From the NCBI GenBank assembly GCA_002291955.1, contig DBBA01000048.1, positions 1 to 5,495 of the forward strand: DNA of 5,495 nucleotides. Direction: 5' to 3'. This stretch comes from Rhodobacteraceae bacterium UBA996. Its GTDB lineage: Bacteria > Pseudomonadota > Alphaproteobacteria > Rhodobacterales > Rhodobacteraceae. Position 1 is the stretch's first letter, and the number at the start of each line of letters is the position of its first letter. The position numbers and the translations under genes were made by a program. The notes under the pieces were generated by a model. The model saw only the letters and a list, made by a program, of their open reading frames with translations, ran no database searches and was not told where the DNA came from. Below, one piece after another: positions 1 to 5,495 of the stretch.

Positions 1-14
1 GGCCTGATATTTCA

Positions 15-40
15 CCCGGGCGTTCCACCGGGCGCCCGGG
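15..40. repeat. GC-rich inverted repeat (8-bp stem)
   Basis: CCCGGGCG (15-22) is the exact reverse complement of CGCCCGGG (33-40), leaving a 10-base loop. No T-run follows on either strand, so a classical intrinsic terminator is not supported. It could be a transcript-end stabilising hairpin for a gene outside the window, or a chance product of high GC. Confidence 0.4.
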
Positions 41-77
41 CGCAGACCGAGCGATTTCCGCAAGTCGGGCTAATCCG

Positions 78-97
78 GGCGCGAGGCATTTCGCGCC
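78..97. repeat. GC-rich inverted repeat (7-bp stem)
   Basis: GGCGCGA (78-84) pairs exactly with TCGCGCC (91-97) around a GGCATT loop. After one mismatch, CC (75-76) can also pair with GG (99-100). No T-run follows on either strand. It lies 38 bp from the hairpin at 15-40, so the two may together mark the 3' end of a transcript from the left or simply reflect base composition. Confidence 0.4.
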
Positions 98-339
98 GGG
101 GTGCACCGTCCGGAAAGCGTCGCCAATCGCACCGGTGGCCTCGGCTGGCCCTGCCCGATAGCATGCGCCGCCTGCGGCGGCAGCGGATCGCGACAGCATC
201 CGGTCCACGGGGACGGCCAATTCTTCAGGTTGCGGCCGGCACGTCGCCATGACTTGGCCCTGCGACATGACCCCGACAGAGACCGGCCGACATGTCCCGG
301 CCCGGCGGATCGTCACCCCAGAGCCCAGCAGGCATTCCG

Positions 340-355
340 GGCGCGCAGGCGCGCC
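340..355 (-). terminator. Possible hairpin at the cckA 3' end
   Basis: GGCGCG (340-345) and CGCGCC (350-355) form a 6-bp stem with a 4-base loop, beginning 1 base past the cckA stop codon (357-359) in the direction of transcription. There is no U-tract after the stem on the minus strand. If it works, it is more likely a 3'-end stabiliser or a weak terminator than a standard intrinsic one. Confidence 0.25.
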
Positions 356-356
356 G

Positions 357-2663
357 TCAATGAACCTGGCCCTGCACGGTGGCTGTCAGGTCGCTCAGAC
401 TGAACGGTTTCGGCAGGAAGACCGAATTGGGAATGCGTGCCTTGTCCTCGCCGAAATGGTCTTCGGCATAGCCTGACACGAAGATCACCCGGACACCCGG
501 GCGCGTTTCCAGCGCCTTCTGCACCCAGGTTGGGCCGTCCATCCCCGGCATGATGACATCGGTCACGAACACATCCACCGACAGGTCGGGGTCGGCCAGA
601 GCACCCAGCGCTTCTTCCGCGTTCTGCGCTTCGATCACCGTGTATCCGCGCATGCGGAGCGCGCGCGACGCGAACGCCCGCACCGGCGCCTCGTCCTCGA
701 CCAGCAGGATCACGCCGCTGCCGTCACGGTGTGTCGGCCGGACCCGCTCGGGCACGGGTGGGGCGGCAACTTCGAGCACCTCGCAGATCGGGAAATAGAG
801 GGTGAAGCAGCTCCCGCTCCCAACGACACTGTCGACAAAGATGTACCCGCCCGTCTGCTTGACGATCCCGTAGGCCGTGGACAGGCCCAGACCGGTCCCT
901 TCGCCGACCCGTTTGGTCGTGTAGAACGGTTCGAAGATCTTCTCGATCCGGTCATGGGGGATGCCGCAACCCTGGTCGCTGACGCGGACCACCGTGTATT
1001 CGCCCGGCGGCACCCGCGCCTGATCGCGCACGAGCGCGTCGGCCAGCACCACGCGCTCGGTCTCGACCGTGATCACGCCACCGTCCTTCATCGCATCGCG
1101 CGCGTTGACCACCAGGTTCATGAACACCTGCTCGAGCTGGCGGCGATCGGCCCGAATCGGGCCAACTTCAGGGTCATGCACCAGCGACAGCGTGACCTTC
1201 TCGCCGACCAGGCGATTGAGCAGATGCGTCAGGTCCGAAAGAAGCTCCCGGAGATCAAGCACTTCCAGGGTCTGGCTCTGCTTTCGCGAGAAGGCCAGAA
1301 GCTGCCCCACAAGGCTGGCGGCGCGGTTTGCGTTCTGATGGATCTGCACGAGGTCGCCATAGTCCGGGTCGCCGCTGTCGTGCCGCAGAAGCAGCAGGTC
1401 GCAATGGCCCGAGATCGCAGTGAGAAGGTTGTTGAAGTCGTGCGCGACGCCGCCGGCCAGTTGCCCGATCGCCTGCATCTTCTGGCTCTGGACGAACTTC
1501 GCTTCGAGCGTCTTGAGCTCGGTCGCATCGGTCAGCAGCGCGACCAGCAGTGATTCGCCGTTGTCGACCACGCGCGCCAGCGTGACCTGAAGGTAGGTTT
1601 CGGTCTGGGTATGCTGGGCGCGCAGGACCTCGGGCTGCATCAGACCGCGTCCCTCGAACGCATCGGCCAGCCAGTCGGCAACACCGCGTCCGGGCCCGTC
1701 GAGAAGCCGCGCCATCATGACGCCGTCGGTATCACGCAGTCCGAACAGGTCGCGCGCCAGACGGTTTGCCGACGCGACTTCGCCCCCCGGACGGATCATC
1801 AGGGCGGGGACGGGCAATCCCTCGAACAGGGCGCCATGCTCGGTCGCGCCTTCCTCGGTCAGTTGGAGGAAGTAGTATTCGGTCCGGCCCGCCGTCGCTT
1901 CGACCGGGACGATGCGGACAGGCACGGTGCCGTCGCGCGTCTGAAGCCGGTGCACGGCGCCCGACTTCACCGGCATGTCCGTCACCACCCGGTCGAGCGC
2001 ACTGGGCCGGTGGCCAAGAAGCTTCCGCATCGCCTCGTTCACGAACAGGACCGTGCCGGATTTGGACGCGGTCAGCATCGGCAAGGTCGCCGTCTCGCCC
2101 GTGCGGCCTGACCCGCGATCCCCCCCCTCCTCGAGCCGCCAGACAAACTGCCGGTTGGCAACGAGGTGCACGGTGATCCGGAGGTGACCTCGACGTGTCA
2201 CGACATCCTCGGACGCGCGTCCCTTGGCCAGCGCGGTGTTCTGCAGCCGGTAGAGCACCGCCGAGGGCGAAGCGAACAGGTCGCCAAGTGCCCCCGCCAG
2301 CGTCTGCGCCGCCCGGGCATGGAACCGCTCATGAGCCGCGCGGTTCGACCAGACGAGTTCGCCATCCTCGCCGGTGGCAAAGACCGGATTGGCATCCTCC
2401 TCGCACAAGGAGACAAGCGCGGCGCGCTGCTGGGCCTGCTGGCTGCGGACCGACGCCGAGAAGACGCGCAGCAGCGCGGCCAGCGCGAACAGGGTGCATC
2501 CCCCCGCAAGGAATGGAAGCGCCGCCAGCGGCGTGGGCATGACCACCGCGACGCCGACCAGTGGCAGACCGGCCACGGCGACAAGCGGCGCGCGATGGGC
2601 CAGCGCAGCCGCGGTCTCACTGATCCCGCGTACGGTGTCCCCGTCGCCTGCCACGCCTGCCAC
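357..2663 (-). CDS. cckA: Hybrid sensor histidine kinase CckA
   Basis: A 768-residue membrane-bound hybrid kinase. In alphaproteobacteria CckA phosphorylates the phosphotransferase ChpT, which passes phosphate to CtrA; in Caulobacter this runs the cell cycle, and in Rhodobacter capsulatus it affects gene transfer agent production. Visible domains: two hydrophobic segments at about 26-43 and 46-68; a weakly conserved PAS-like region at about 84-385; HisKA with GGVAHDFNNLL and phospho-acceptor His408; HATPase with N-box NLVVNARDAM (516-525), G1 DQGCGIP (563-569), FEPFYTTK (577-584) and G2 GTGLGLS (589-595); a C-terminal receiver with the VEDE acidic pocket (655-658), Asp702 in VTDVIMPGMDG, Ser730 and Lys752. 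All catalytic residues are present, so it should act as kinase and phosphatase. The start is GTG at 2663, behind a G-rich stretch; GTG at 2654 is an in-frame alternative, and no ATG precedes the membrane segments. It follows rsmB by 82 bp, with a CtrA box in the gap. Confidence 0.93.
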   Translation of the reverse strand: MAGVAGDGDTVRGISETAAALAHRAPLVAVAGLPLVGVAVVMPTPLAALPFLAGGCTLFALAALLRVFSASVRSQQAQQRAALVSLCEEDANPVFATGEDGELVWSNRAAHERFHARAAQTLAGALGDLFASPSAVLYRLQNTALAKGRASEDVVTRRGHLRITVHLVANRQFVWRLEEGGDRGSGRTGETATLPMLTASKSGTVLFVNEAMRKLLGHRPSALDRVVTDMPVKSGAVHRLQTRDGTVPVRIVPVEATAGRTEYYFLQLTEEGATEHGALFEGLPVPALMIRPGGEVASANRLARDLFGLRDTDGVMMARLLDGPGRGVADWLADAFEGRGLMQPEVLRAQHTQTETYLQVTLARVVDNGESLLVALLTDATELKTLEAKFVQSQKMQAIGQLAGGVAHDFNNLLTAISGHCDLLLLRHDSGDPDYGDLVQIHQNANRAASLVGQLLAFSRKQSQTLEVLDLRELLSDLTHLLNRLVGEKVTLSLVHDPEVGPIRADRRQLEQVFMNLVVNARDAMKDGGVITVETERVVLADALVRDQARVPPGEYTVVRVSDQGCGIPHDRIEKIFEPFYTTKRVGEGTGLGLSTAYGIVKQTGGYIFVDSVVGSGSCFTLYFPICEVLEVAAPPVPERVRPTHRDGSGVILLVEDEAPVRAFASRALRMRGYTVIEAQNAEEALGALADPDLSVDVFVTDVIMPGMDGPTWVQKALETRPGVRVIFVSGYAEDHFGEDKARIPNSVFLPKPFSLSDLTATVQGQVH

Positions 2664-2672
2664 GCCTGCCCC
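2646..2672. repeat. 9-bp tandem repeat over the cckA start
   Basis: The unit GCCTGCCAC occurs at 2646-2654 and 2655-2663, followed by a partial third copy, GCCTGCC, at 2664-2670. On the coding strand it reads GTGGCAGGC and supplies two GTG codons 9 bp apart in frame, both usable as the cckA start. The ribosome binding site is therefore ambiguous: GGGGGG lies 5 bases before the upstream GTG. Confidence 0.7.
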
Positions 2673-2715
2673 CCGGGGTTTCGATTCGTTCCGCCCGCAT
2701 TGCAGGCCACAATCC

Positions 2716-2730
2716 TTAAGCGCAGATTAA
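2716..2730 (+). promoter_or_regulatory. CtrA-type binding site upstream of cckA
   Basis: TTAA (2716-2719), a 7-base spacer and TTAA (2727-2730) followed by C match the full CtrA consensus TTAA-N7-TTAAC known from Caulobacter and other alphaproteobacteria. The site lies 53-67 bases upstream of the cckA GTG. By eye these are the only two TTAA tetramers in the window, which makes chance spacing unlikely in such GC-rich DNA. Given that CckA activates CtrA through ChpT, the site implies direct feedback. Whether it activates or represses cannot be read from the sequence, because I could not place a confident -10 element. Confidence 0.65.
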
Positions 2731-2745
2731 CGCGCTATTTCCCGC

Positions 2746-3945
2746 TCAGGTAGCGTCGCCGTGCAGGCGCGACAGGCAGGCCAGAAAGAATCCGTCGCCC
2801 CCGTCAAGCGGCGACCATCGGCGCGTGCTGTCAAGCTTCCACTCCGGGCAAGCTGCCAGAAATGCCGCAATCCGGTCCCGGTTCTCGGCCTCGAACAGCG
2901 AACAGGTGGCATAGGCCAGGATGCCCTGCCGCGCGACGAACGGCGCGGCTGCGGCCAGCACCCGGTCCTGGGTCGCGGTCAGACGGTCGAGGCCGGCGGG
3001 GGTCAGCCGCCAGCGCGCCTCGGGCGAGCGCCGCCACGCGCCGCTGCCGGAACAGGGGGCGTCGCACAGGACCAGATCAAAGGGGCCAAGCCGTGGCAGG
3101 TCGGCCGTCGTGACGCAGGAAACATCGACTCCGGCACGCGCGGCACGCGCCGGCAGATCGGCCATTCGCGACGGATCCGCATCATGCGCGACCACGGACA
3201 CATCCGGCTGGCGACCCAGGATCGCCAGCGCCTTGCCGCCTCCTCCGGCACAATAATCCAGCACCCGCATCCCGGGTCGCAGGGGAAGGTCCGCCACGAC
3301 AGCCTGGCTTGCGGCATCCTGCACCTCGACCAGTCCGGTGCGGTAGGTGTCGGATGCCTGGATGCGCCGCGCGTTTGCGGTGACCCGCAGCGCGGTGACG
3401 GTCAGGGGATGGGGCTCGGTGCCGATCCCCTCGTCCGCCAGTCGCGACATCGCCAGGTCACGGGCCACCCGCGCGAGGTTCACCCGCAGGAAAACCGGCG
3501 CGCGATGGCGCAGCGCATCGGTGATCGCGGGCGCGTCCGATCCCCAGTCTGCAGCCAGCAAAACCTGCGCCCAGTCGGGCATGTCGGCCGCATCGGACGG
3601 CGACAGCGCCGGAGGGGACGCCAGCCGCGCGCGCTCGGCCCCGGTCAGGGGCGCCGGCCCATGGCGCGACCCGTCGAACAGACGGTCGGCGTCGGCCGTG
3701 TCCCTGTCCGGCTCGGCCAGCATCCCAAGCATCAGGCCACGCCCGCTGTCCGTGCCGGCAAGGGCCGCCCGGCTGCGGCGGCGACGCAGAGCATCGAAGA
3801 CCAGATCCCGGACCGCGGCCCGGTCGCCCGACCCGGCAAATCGGTTTGCGCGCCCCCACGCGGTCAGGACCCGTTCCGCGGCCTCGCCCGCCAGGATGCG
3901 ATCCAGCAGCTCGATCGCGGTCTGGACACGGGCGGCGGGGGTCAT
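2746..3945 (-). CDS. rsmB: RsmB-family rRNA cytosine-C5 methyltransferase
   Basis: A 399-residue SAM-dependent methyltransferase of the RsmB/NOP family, whose E. coli member makes m5C967 in 16S rRNA. The N-terminal part (about 1-140) matches in position the NusB-like RNA-binding domain usual for RsmB, and is Arg-rich at 43-62. The Rossmann domain shows motif I VLDYCAGGGGK (228-238), motif IV DLVLCDAPCSGSG (290-302) with Cys298, and motif VI AYATCSLFEAEN (344-355) with Cys348. In this family the TC cysteine attacks C6 of cytosine and the PC cysteine helps release the product. DGGDGFF (381-387) near the end is also typical. The start at ATG 3943-3945 is chosen because AAAGG lies 7 bases upstream and the protein then begins in the NusB-like region. 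An upstream TTG at 4092 would extend the frame by 49 residues into the divergent promoter region and has no ribosome binding site. Length is somewhat short of the E. coli enzyme. The exact target base is inferred. Confidence 0.88.
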   Translation of the reverse strand: MTPAARVQTAIELLDRILAGEAAERVLTAWGRANRFAGSGDRAAVRDLVFDALRRRRSRAALAGTDSGRGLMLGMLAEPDRDTADADRLFDGSRHGPAPLTGAERARLASPPALSPSDAADMPDWAQVLLAADWGSDAPAITDALRHRAPVFLRVNLARVARDLAMSRLADEGIGTEPHPLTVTALRVTANARRIQASDTYRTGLVEVQDAASQAVVADLPLRPGMRVLDYCAGGGGKALAILGRQPDVSVVAHDADPSRMADLPARAARAGVDVSCVTTADLPRLGPFDLVLCDAPCSGSGAWRRSPEARWRLTPAGLDRLTATQDRVLAAAAPFVARQGILAYATCSLFEAENRDRIAAFLAACPEWKLDSTRRWSPLDGGDGFFLACLSRLHGDAT

Positions 3946-3987
3946 GCGACGGCCTTTCGGGATGGGGGCTGGCAGGCGGCGGACCGC

Positions 3988-4016
3988 GGTGTCGGCCCGA
4001 CGCGCGGGCAGGTCAA
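3988..4016 (-). promoter_or_regulatory. Possible rsmB promoter
   Basis: On the minus strand TTGACC (4011-4016) resembles a sigma-70 -35 element, a form often well kept in alphaproteobacteria. At a 17-base spacing lies GACACC (3988-3993), a poor -10 with only two consensus positions. It lies 43 bases upstream of the rsmB ATG, which suits a promoter, but the weak -10 keeps this tentative. Confidence 0.22.
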
Positions 4017-4035
4017 GGGAATCCGCCACGCCTCG

Positions 4036-4060
4036 GGAATAACTGCGCCCGTGATCCGTC
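4036..4060 (+). promoter_or_regulatory. Possible EcfG-like promoter of the SSSN gene
   Basis: GGAAT (4036-4040), 16 bases, then CGTC (4057-4060) resembles the alphaproteobacterial general-stress sigma factor EcfG pattern GGAAC-N16-17-CGTT with one mismatch in each half. It ends 47 bases before the ATG at 4108. A match with two mismatches is weak evidence. Confidence 0.2.
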
Positions 4061-4093
4061 AACCTGACATCGGAGGACACAAGCCCCGACAAC

Positions 4094-4100
4094 GAAAGGA
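4094..4100 (+). promoter_or_regulatory. Ribosome binding site of the SSSN gene
   Basis: GAAAGGA sits 7 bases before the ATG at 4108. It fixes the start of the short gene and rejects the long upstream extension of the same frame, which runs antisense through rsmB. rsmB has a matching AAAGG at the same 7-base spacing. Confidence 0.75.
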
Positions 4101-4107
4101 CACGATC

Positions 4108-4476
4108 ATGAAACTCCTCAAGACAGGCCTGATCGGCGCACTGGTCGCCACCGCGGCCACAGCCACCCCGGCTGCTGCCAGCGATCCCGTCCTGCGGTTC
4201 TTCCAGCAGGTCCTTGGCGGAGAGCCCCGCGCGGGTCTGGATCGCAGCGGCCAGAGCCGGTTCGAAGCGCGCAGCTGGCAGAACCGCGACGACGATGACG
4301 ACGACCGGCGCGGGTCGTCCAACTCGAACTCCTCGTCGAACTCGAGCTCCAACTCGTCGAGCAACTCGTCGTCGAACTCGAGCTCGAACTCGTCCAGCAA
4401 CTCTTCCTCCAACTCCAGCTCGAATTCCTCGTCGAACAGCTCGTCAAACTCCAGCGACGACAACGACGACGACTGA
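4108..4476 (+). CDS. Exported Ser/Asn-repeat protein, function unknown
   Basis: A 122-residue protein I do not recognise. It opens with a Sec-type signal peptide: KLLK, a hydrophobic core at about 7-20, and the cleavage-site pattern PAAA before Ser25, giving a mature form of about 98 residues that is periplasmic or extracellular. The mature part has a non-repetitive segment, DPVLRFFQQVLGGEP onward (26-60), then six Asp (61-66), RRG, a Ser/Asn tract with ten perfect SSSN units (75-114), and the acidic tail SSDDNDDD. There is no cysteine, no membrane anchor and no catalytic motif. The acidic blocks could bind cations and the Ser/Asn tract could be a flexible hydrophilic linker or coat; both are guesses. 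The start is fixed by GAAAGGA 7 bases upstream and by the signal peptide. The gene stands alone, divergent from rsmB, with an intrinsic terminator 26 bp past its stop. The opposite strand is also open here, encoding Glu/Leu/Asp repeats, but it lacks a start context. Confidence 0.8.
   Translation: MKLLKTGLIGALVATAATATPAAASDPVLRFFQQVLGGEPRAGLDRSGQSRFEARSWQNRDDDDDDRRGSSNSNSSSNSSSNSSSNSSSNSSSNSSSNSSSNSSSNSSSNSSSNSSDDNDDD
4330..4449 (+). repeat. Ten 12-bp units encoding SSSN
   Basis: Ten consecutive 12-bp units each encode Ser-Ser-Ser-Asn. At the DNA level nine of the ten units differ; only the first and ninth are identical. The 30 serines use TCG 15 times, TCC 7, AGC 6, TCT once and TCA once. 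AGC appears at all three serine positions of the unit. This is a protein-level repeat, not a fresh DNA duplication. Confidence 0.9.
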
Positions 4477-4502
4477 GACGCAACGCACCACAGACAAGCC
4501 GA

Positions 4503-4535
4503 AAGGGGGCCGGGCAACCGGCCCCCTTGTCTTGT
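4503..4535 (+). terminator. Strong intrinsic terminator
   Basis: GGGGGCCGG (4505-4513) pairs perfectly with CCGGCCCCC (4518-4526) around a GCAA loop of the GNRA type; A-T pairs at 4503-4504 with 4527-4528 extend the stem to 11 bp. TTGTCTTGT follows (4527-4535). It ends the SSSN gene. On the minus strand the stem is followed by TTTC, so it may also stop the converging pair, whose last stop codon is at 4583. Confidence 0.85.
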
Positions 4536-4582
4536 GCCGACCGATGCGGACGGAAGAAAAGATGCGGGCTTGCACCGGTCCC

Positions 4583-5299
4583 CTACCGGGGCGCGCGCGC
4601 GTCTGTCCGGTACCATCCGGGTGTGGAGTCGGTCAGGCGACGGACCTTCAGGCGTTCCTCGGCCTCGGCCTCGGTCTCGGACCGGATCTCGGCCTCGATC
4701 TGCGTCGTCTCGCGCCTGAACGGGATCACCTGGACCATGGGCGAGCCCTTGGCGATCTCGTGCAGACCGTCGGGACCGGTGGCGAAGAACGGGAAATGGA
4801 CCGGCGCGGTGTAGGTGTCGGTGTCCACGATGCCGGCAATGATCTGGAACAGGCCGTTCGGGCGGTTCAGCGGATCAAGGAACAGGCAGCTCCAGCCTGG
4901 CGCGGTGCGGATCGTCCAGTAGTTCAGGAACTTCATCGGCGGACGGTCACGGCCGATGGGGTTGCCGCGCACCTGGTGCATCCCGTGGGTCGCCACCAGG
5001 GGGCGGTCGAATTCCCATCCCGCATCCACCCGGGTGCCCGATTCGGAAATCTTCAGCCGTACCGTCGCCGCGAGCGGGATCAGCCAGCCGGTGTGCATCG
5101 CATCGAGAAACGGCATGCAGCGCTTGACCGTCAGGCCAGTGTCCGTCGGCGACACGCGCGCCTCATCGATGGCAGGCAGGCGCCGGAACCAGTCCGGCGT
5201 GTAGGACCGGGCAGGCACCGGGGGGGCAATCACGCCGTGGTCCTTGCGCTCGCAGGTGAACGTGATGACCGGGGCTGCGGCCTTGCGGAACAGGGGCAT
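4583..5299 (-). CDS. Uncharacterised 238-residue protein (DUF6065-like)
   Basis: A 238-residue soluble-looking protein with no signal peptide or membrane span. Recognisable blocks are KRCMPFLDAMHTGWLIPL (59-76), KFLNYWTIRTAPGWSCLFLDPLNRP (123-147), DTDTYTAPVHFPFF (159-172) and KGSPMVQVIPFRRE (184-197). From memory these resemble DUF6065, a family of unknown function found in marine bacteria and phages; I could not check this. The aromatic and proline-rich blocks suggest a compact beta-rich fold. Residues about 199-221 are charged (Glu/Ala/Arg) and probably helical, and the tail is TPGWYRTDARAPR. The start at ATG 5297-5299 has GAGG 7 bases upstream, which overlaps the TGA stop of the protease gene. 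Only 9 bp separate the two genes, so they are probably translated from one mRNA, and the protein may be a substrate, partner or inhibitor of the protease. That link is inference. Confidence 0.75.
   Translation of the reverse strand: MPLFRKAAAPVITFTCERKDHGVIAPPVPARSYTPDWFRRLPAIDEARVSPTDTGLTVKRCMPFLDAMHTGWLIPLAATVRLKISESGTRVDAGWEFDRPLVATHGMHQVRGNPIGRDRPPMKFLNYWTIRTAPGWSCLFLDPLNRPNGLFQIIAGIVDTDTYTAPVHFPFFATGPDGLHEIAKGSPMVQVIPFRRETTQIEAEIRSETEAEAEERLKVRRLTDSTPGWYRTDARAPR
4657..4698 (-). repeat. Imperfect hexamer repeat in the 3' coding part
   Basis: CCTCGG occurs three times in a row (4657-4674), followed by TCTCGG, ACCGGA, TCTCGG and CCTCGA. On the coding strand it encodes the Glu-Ala/Glu-Thr run of the charged C-terminal helix in the 238-residue protein. 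It is probably codon-level repetition of Glu-Ala pairs rather than a separate element. Confidence 0.5.
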
Positions 5300-5308
5300 G
5301 GCGCGGCC

Positions 5309-5495
5309 TCAGCCACAAAGCCCGGCCGAGGACAGGAGCCCCGCACCGTAGAGTTCGTCCGGTCCCGGCGGACCGAGATCGGTGGCGGATGCGACAAGCG
5401 CCTTGCGCACCTCCTCGGCCGACAGGGCGGGGAAGCGGTCCCGCAACAGCGCCGCCGCCGCCGACACGAAGGGCGCGGCAAACGAGGTGCCGGTC
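5309..5495 (-). CDS. Subtilisin-like S8 serine protease, C-terminal part
   Basis: Only the last 61 residues lie in the window; the 5' part continues beyond base 5495. The visible part starts TGTSFAAPFVSAAAALL, the signature of the S8 (subtilase) catalytic serine; that serine is encoded at 5483-5485. It continues with LSAEEVRKALVASATDLG and YGAGLL, the closing helix and strand usual for the subtilase domain, and stops soon after at TGA 5309-5311. There is thus no C-terminal extension such as an autotransporter barrel or P-domain. The catalytic Asp and His, any signal peptide and any propeptide lie outside the window, so activity and location cannot be judged. The gene for the 238-residue protein follows after 9 bp, with its ribosome binding site overlapping this stop codon. 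Confidence 0.88.
   Translation of the reverse strand, partial: TGTSFAAPFVSAAAALLRDRFPALSAEEVRKALVASATDLGPPGPDELYGAGLLSSAGLCG

Larger units (their letters stand above)
1..356. other. Non-coding region downstream of cckA
   Basis: I see no supportable gene here. The frame that is open on the plus strand from base 1 to the TGA at 250-252 reads as an Arg/Pro-rich peptide with mixed third-position bases, unlike the C/G-ending codons of the neighbouring real genes. Other open stretches on either strand are short, have no convincing ribosome binding site or run antisense into cckA. The region does hold several GC-rich inverted repeats, listed separately. Whether a gene ends just left of the window cannot be told. 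Confidence 0.6.

Noticed and set aside
1..252. Plus-strand frame open from the window edge, considered as the end of a gene
   Set aside because: Arg/Pro-rich translation, mixed third-position bases and no family motif; more likely non-coding.
729..1553. 274-residue plus-strand open frame opposite cckA
   Set aside because: It is fully antisense to the conserved kinase, HATPase and receiver coding sequence, with His/Arg/Asp-rich composition and no recognisable motif.
2719..2736. Small hairpin AGCGC/GCGCT with a following ATTT on the plus strand, considered as a terminator
   Set aside because: The stem is only 5 bp, no plus-strand gene ends there, and the minus-strand side has no U-tract. The sequence is better explained by the CtrA box.
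4052..4057. TGATCC, considered as a Rhodobacter RpoE -35 element
   Set aside because: No matching -10 is found at the required spacing.
3946..4092. 49-residue N-terminal extension of rsmB from a TTG at 4092
   Set aside because: It has no ribosome binding site, uses a rare start codon, and would fill the divergent promoter region. ATG 3945 has AAAGG at 7 bases and gives the expected family N-terminus.
2761..4107. Long plus-strand open frame continuous with the SSSN gene
   Set aside because: It is antisense to rsmB, lacks domain motifs and is Arg/Gln/Gly-rich as expected from a shadow in GC-rich DNA. The ribosome binding site and signal peptide place the true start at 4108.
4591..4601. Alternating GC run, considered as a structural element
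   Set aside because: It is short and lies inside the Arg/Ala codons at the end of the 238-residue protein; base composition explains it.
4059..4616. Minus-strand open frame with a Glu/Leu/Asp repeat opposite the SSSN gene
   Set aside because: The acidic repeat is simply the reverse complement of the Ser/Asn codons. There is no ribosome binding site, and the frame runs through the strong terminator and into the neighbouring gene.

Overview
This 5.5 kb window is GC-rich and looks like the chromosome of an alphaproteobacterium, most likely of the Rhodobacterales/Paracoccaceae type. The main evidence is a CckA-type hybrid histidine kinase with the alphaproteobacterial domain order (two membrane spans, PAS-like region, HisKA, HATPase, receiver), a perfect CtrA-type box (TTAA-N7-TTAAC) in front of it, and strong C/G preference at third codon positions. 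The species assignment is inference.

Layout from left to right. Positions 1-356 hold no supportable gene, only GC-rich inverted repeats downstream of cckA. The minus strand then carries cckA (357-2663), preceded by an 82-bp gap containing the CtrA box and by the rRNA m5C methyltransferase gene rsmB (2746-3945). A 162-bp divergent intergenic region (3946-4107) separates rsmB from a short plus-strand gene (4108-4476). That gene encodes an exported, unrecognised 122-residue protein with ten uninterrupted SSSN tetrapeptides between two aspartate-rich blocks. It ends at a strong GNRA-loop intrinsic terminator (4503-4535). Converging on the terminator from the right is a minus-strand pair: the 3' end of a subtilisin-like (S8) serine protease gene, cut by the window edge, and 9 bp behind it a gene for an uncharacterised 238-residue protein (4583-5299), possibly of the DUF6065 type.

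How the parts work together. CckA is the top kinase of the CckA-ChpT-CtrA phosphorelay, so a CtrA box directly upstream of cckA suggests feedback of CtrA on its own activating kinase. RsmB is a housekeeping ribosome-modification enzyme; its gene reads into cckA with no visible terminator between them. The SSSN-repeat protein appears to be a self-contained transcription unit. The S8 protease and the 238-residue protein look co-transcribed.

The most notable items are the CtrA box in front of cckA and the SSSN repeat, whose amino-acid period is exact while its codons are scrambled. I found no CRISPR array, insertion sequence, tRNA or rRNA. Nothing here amounts to a clearly new defence or mobile system; the SSSN protein and the protease-linked protein are the real unknowns.
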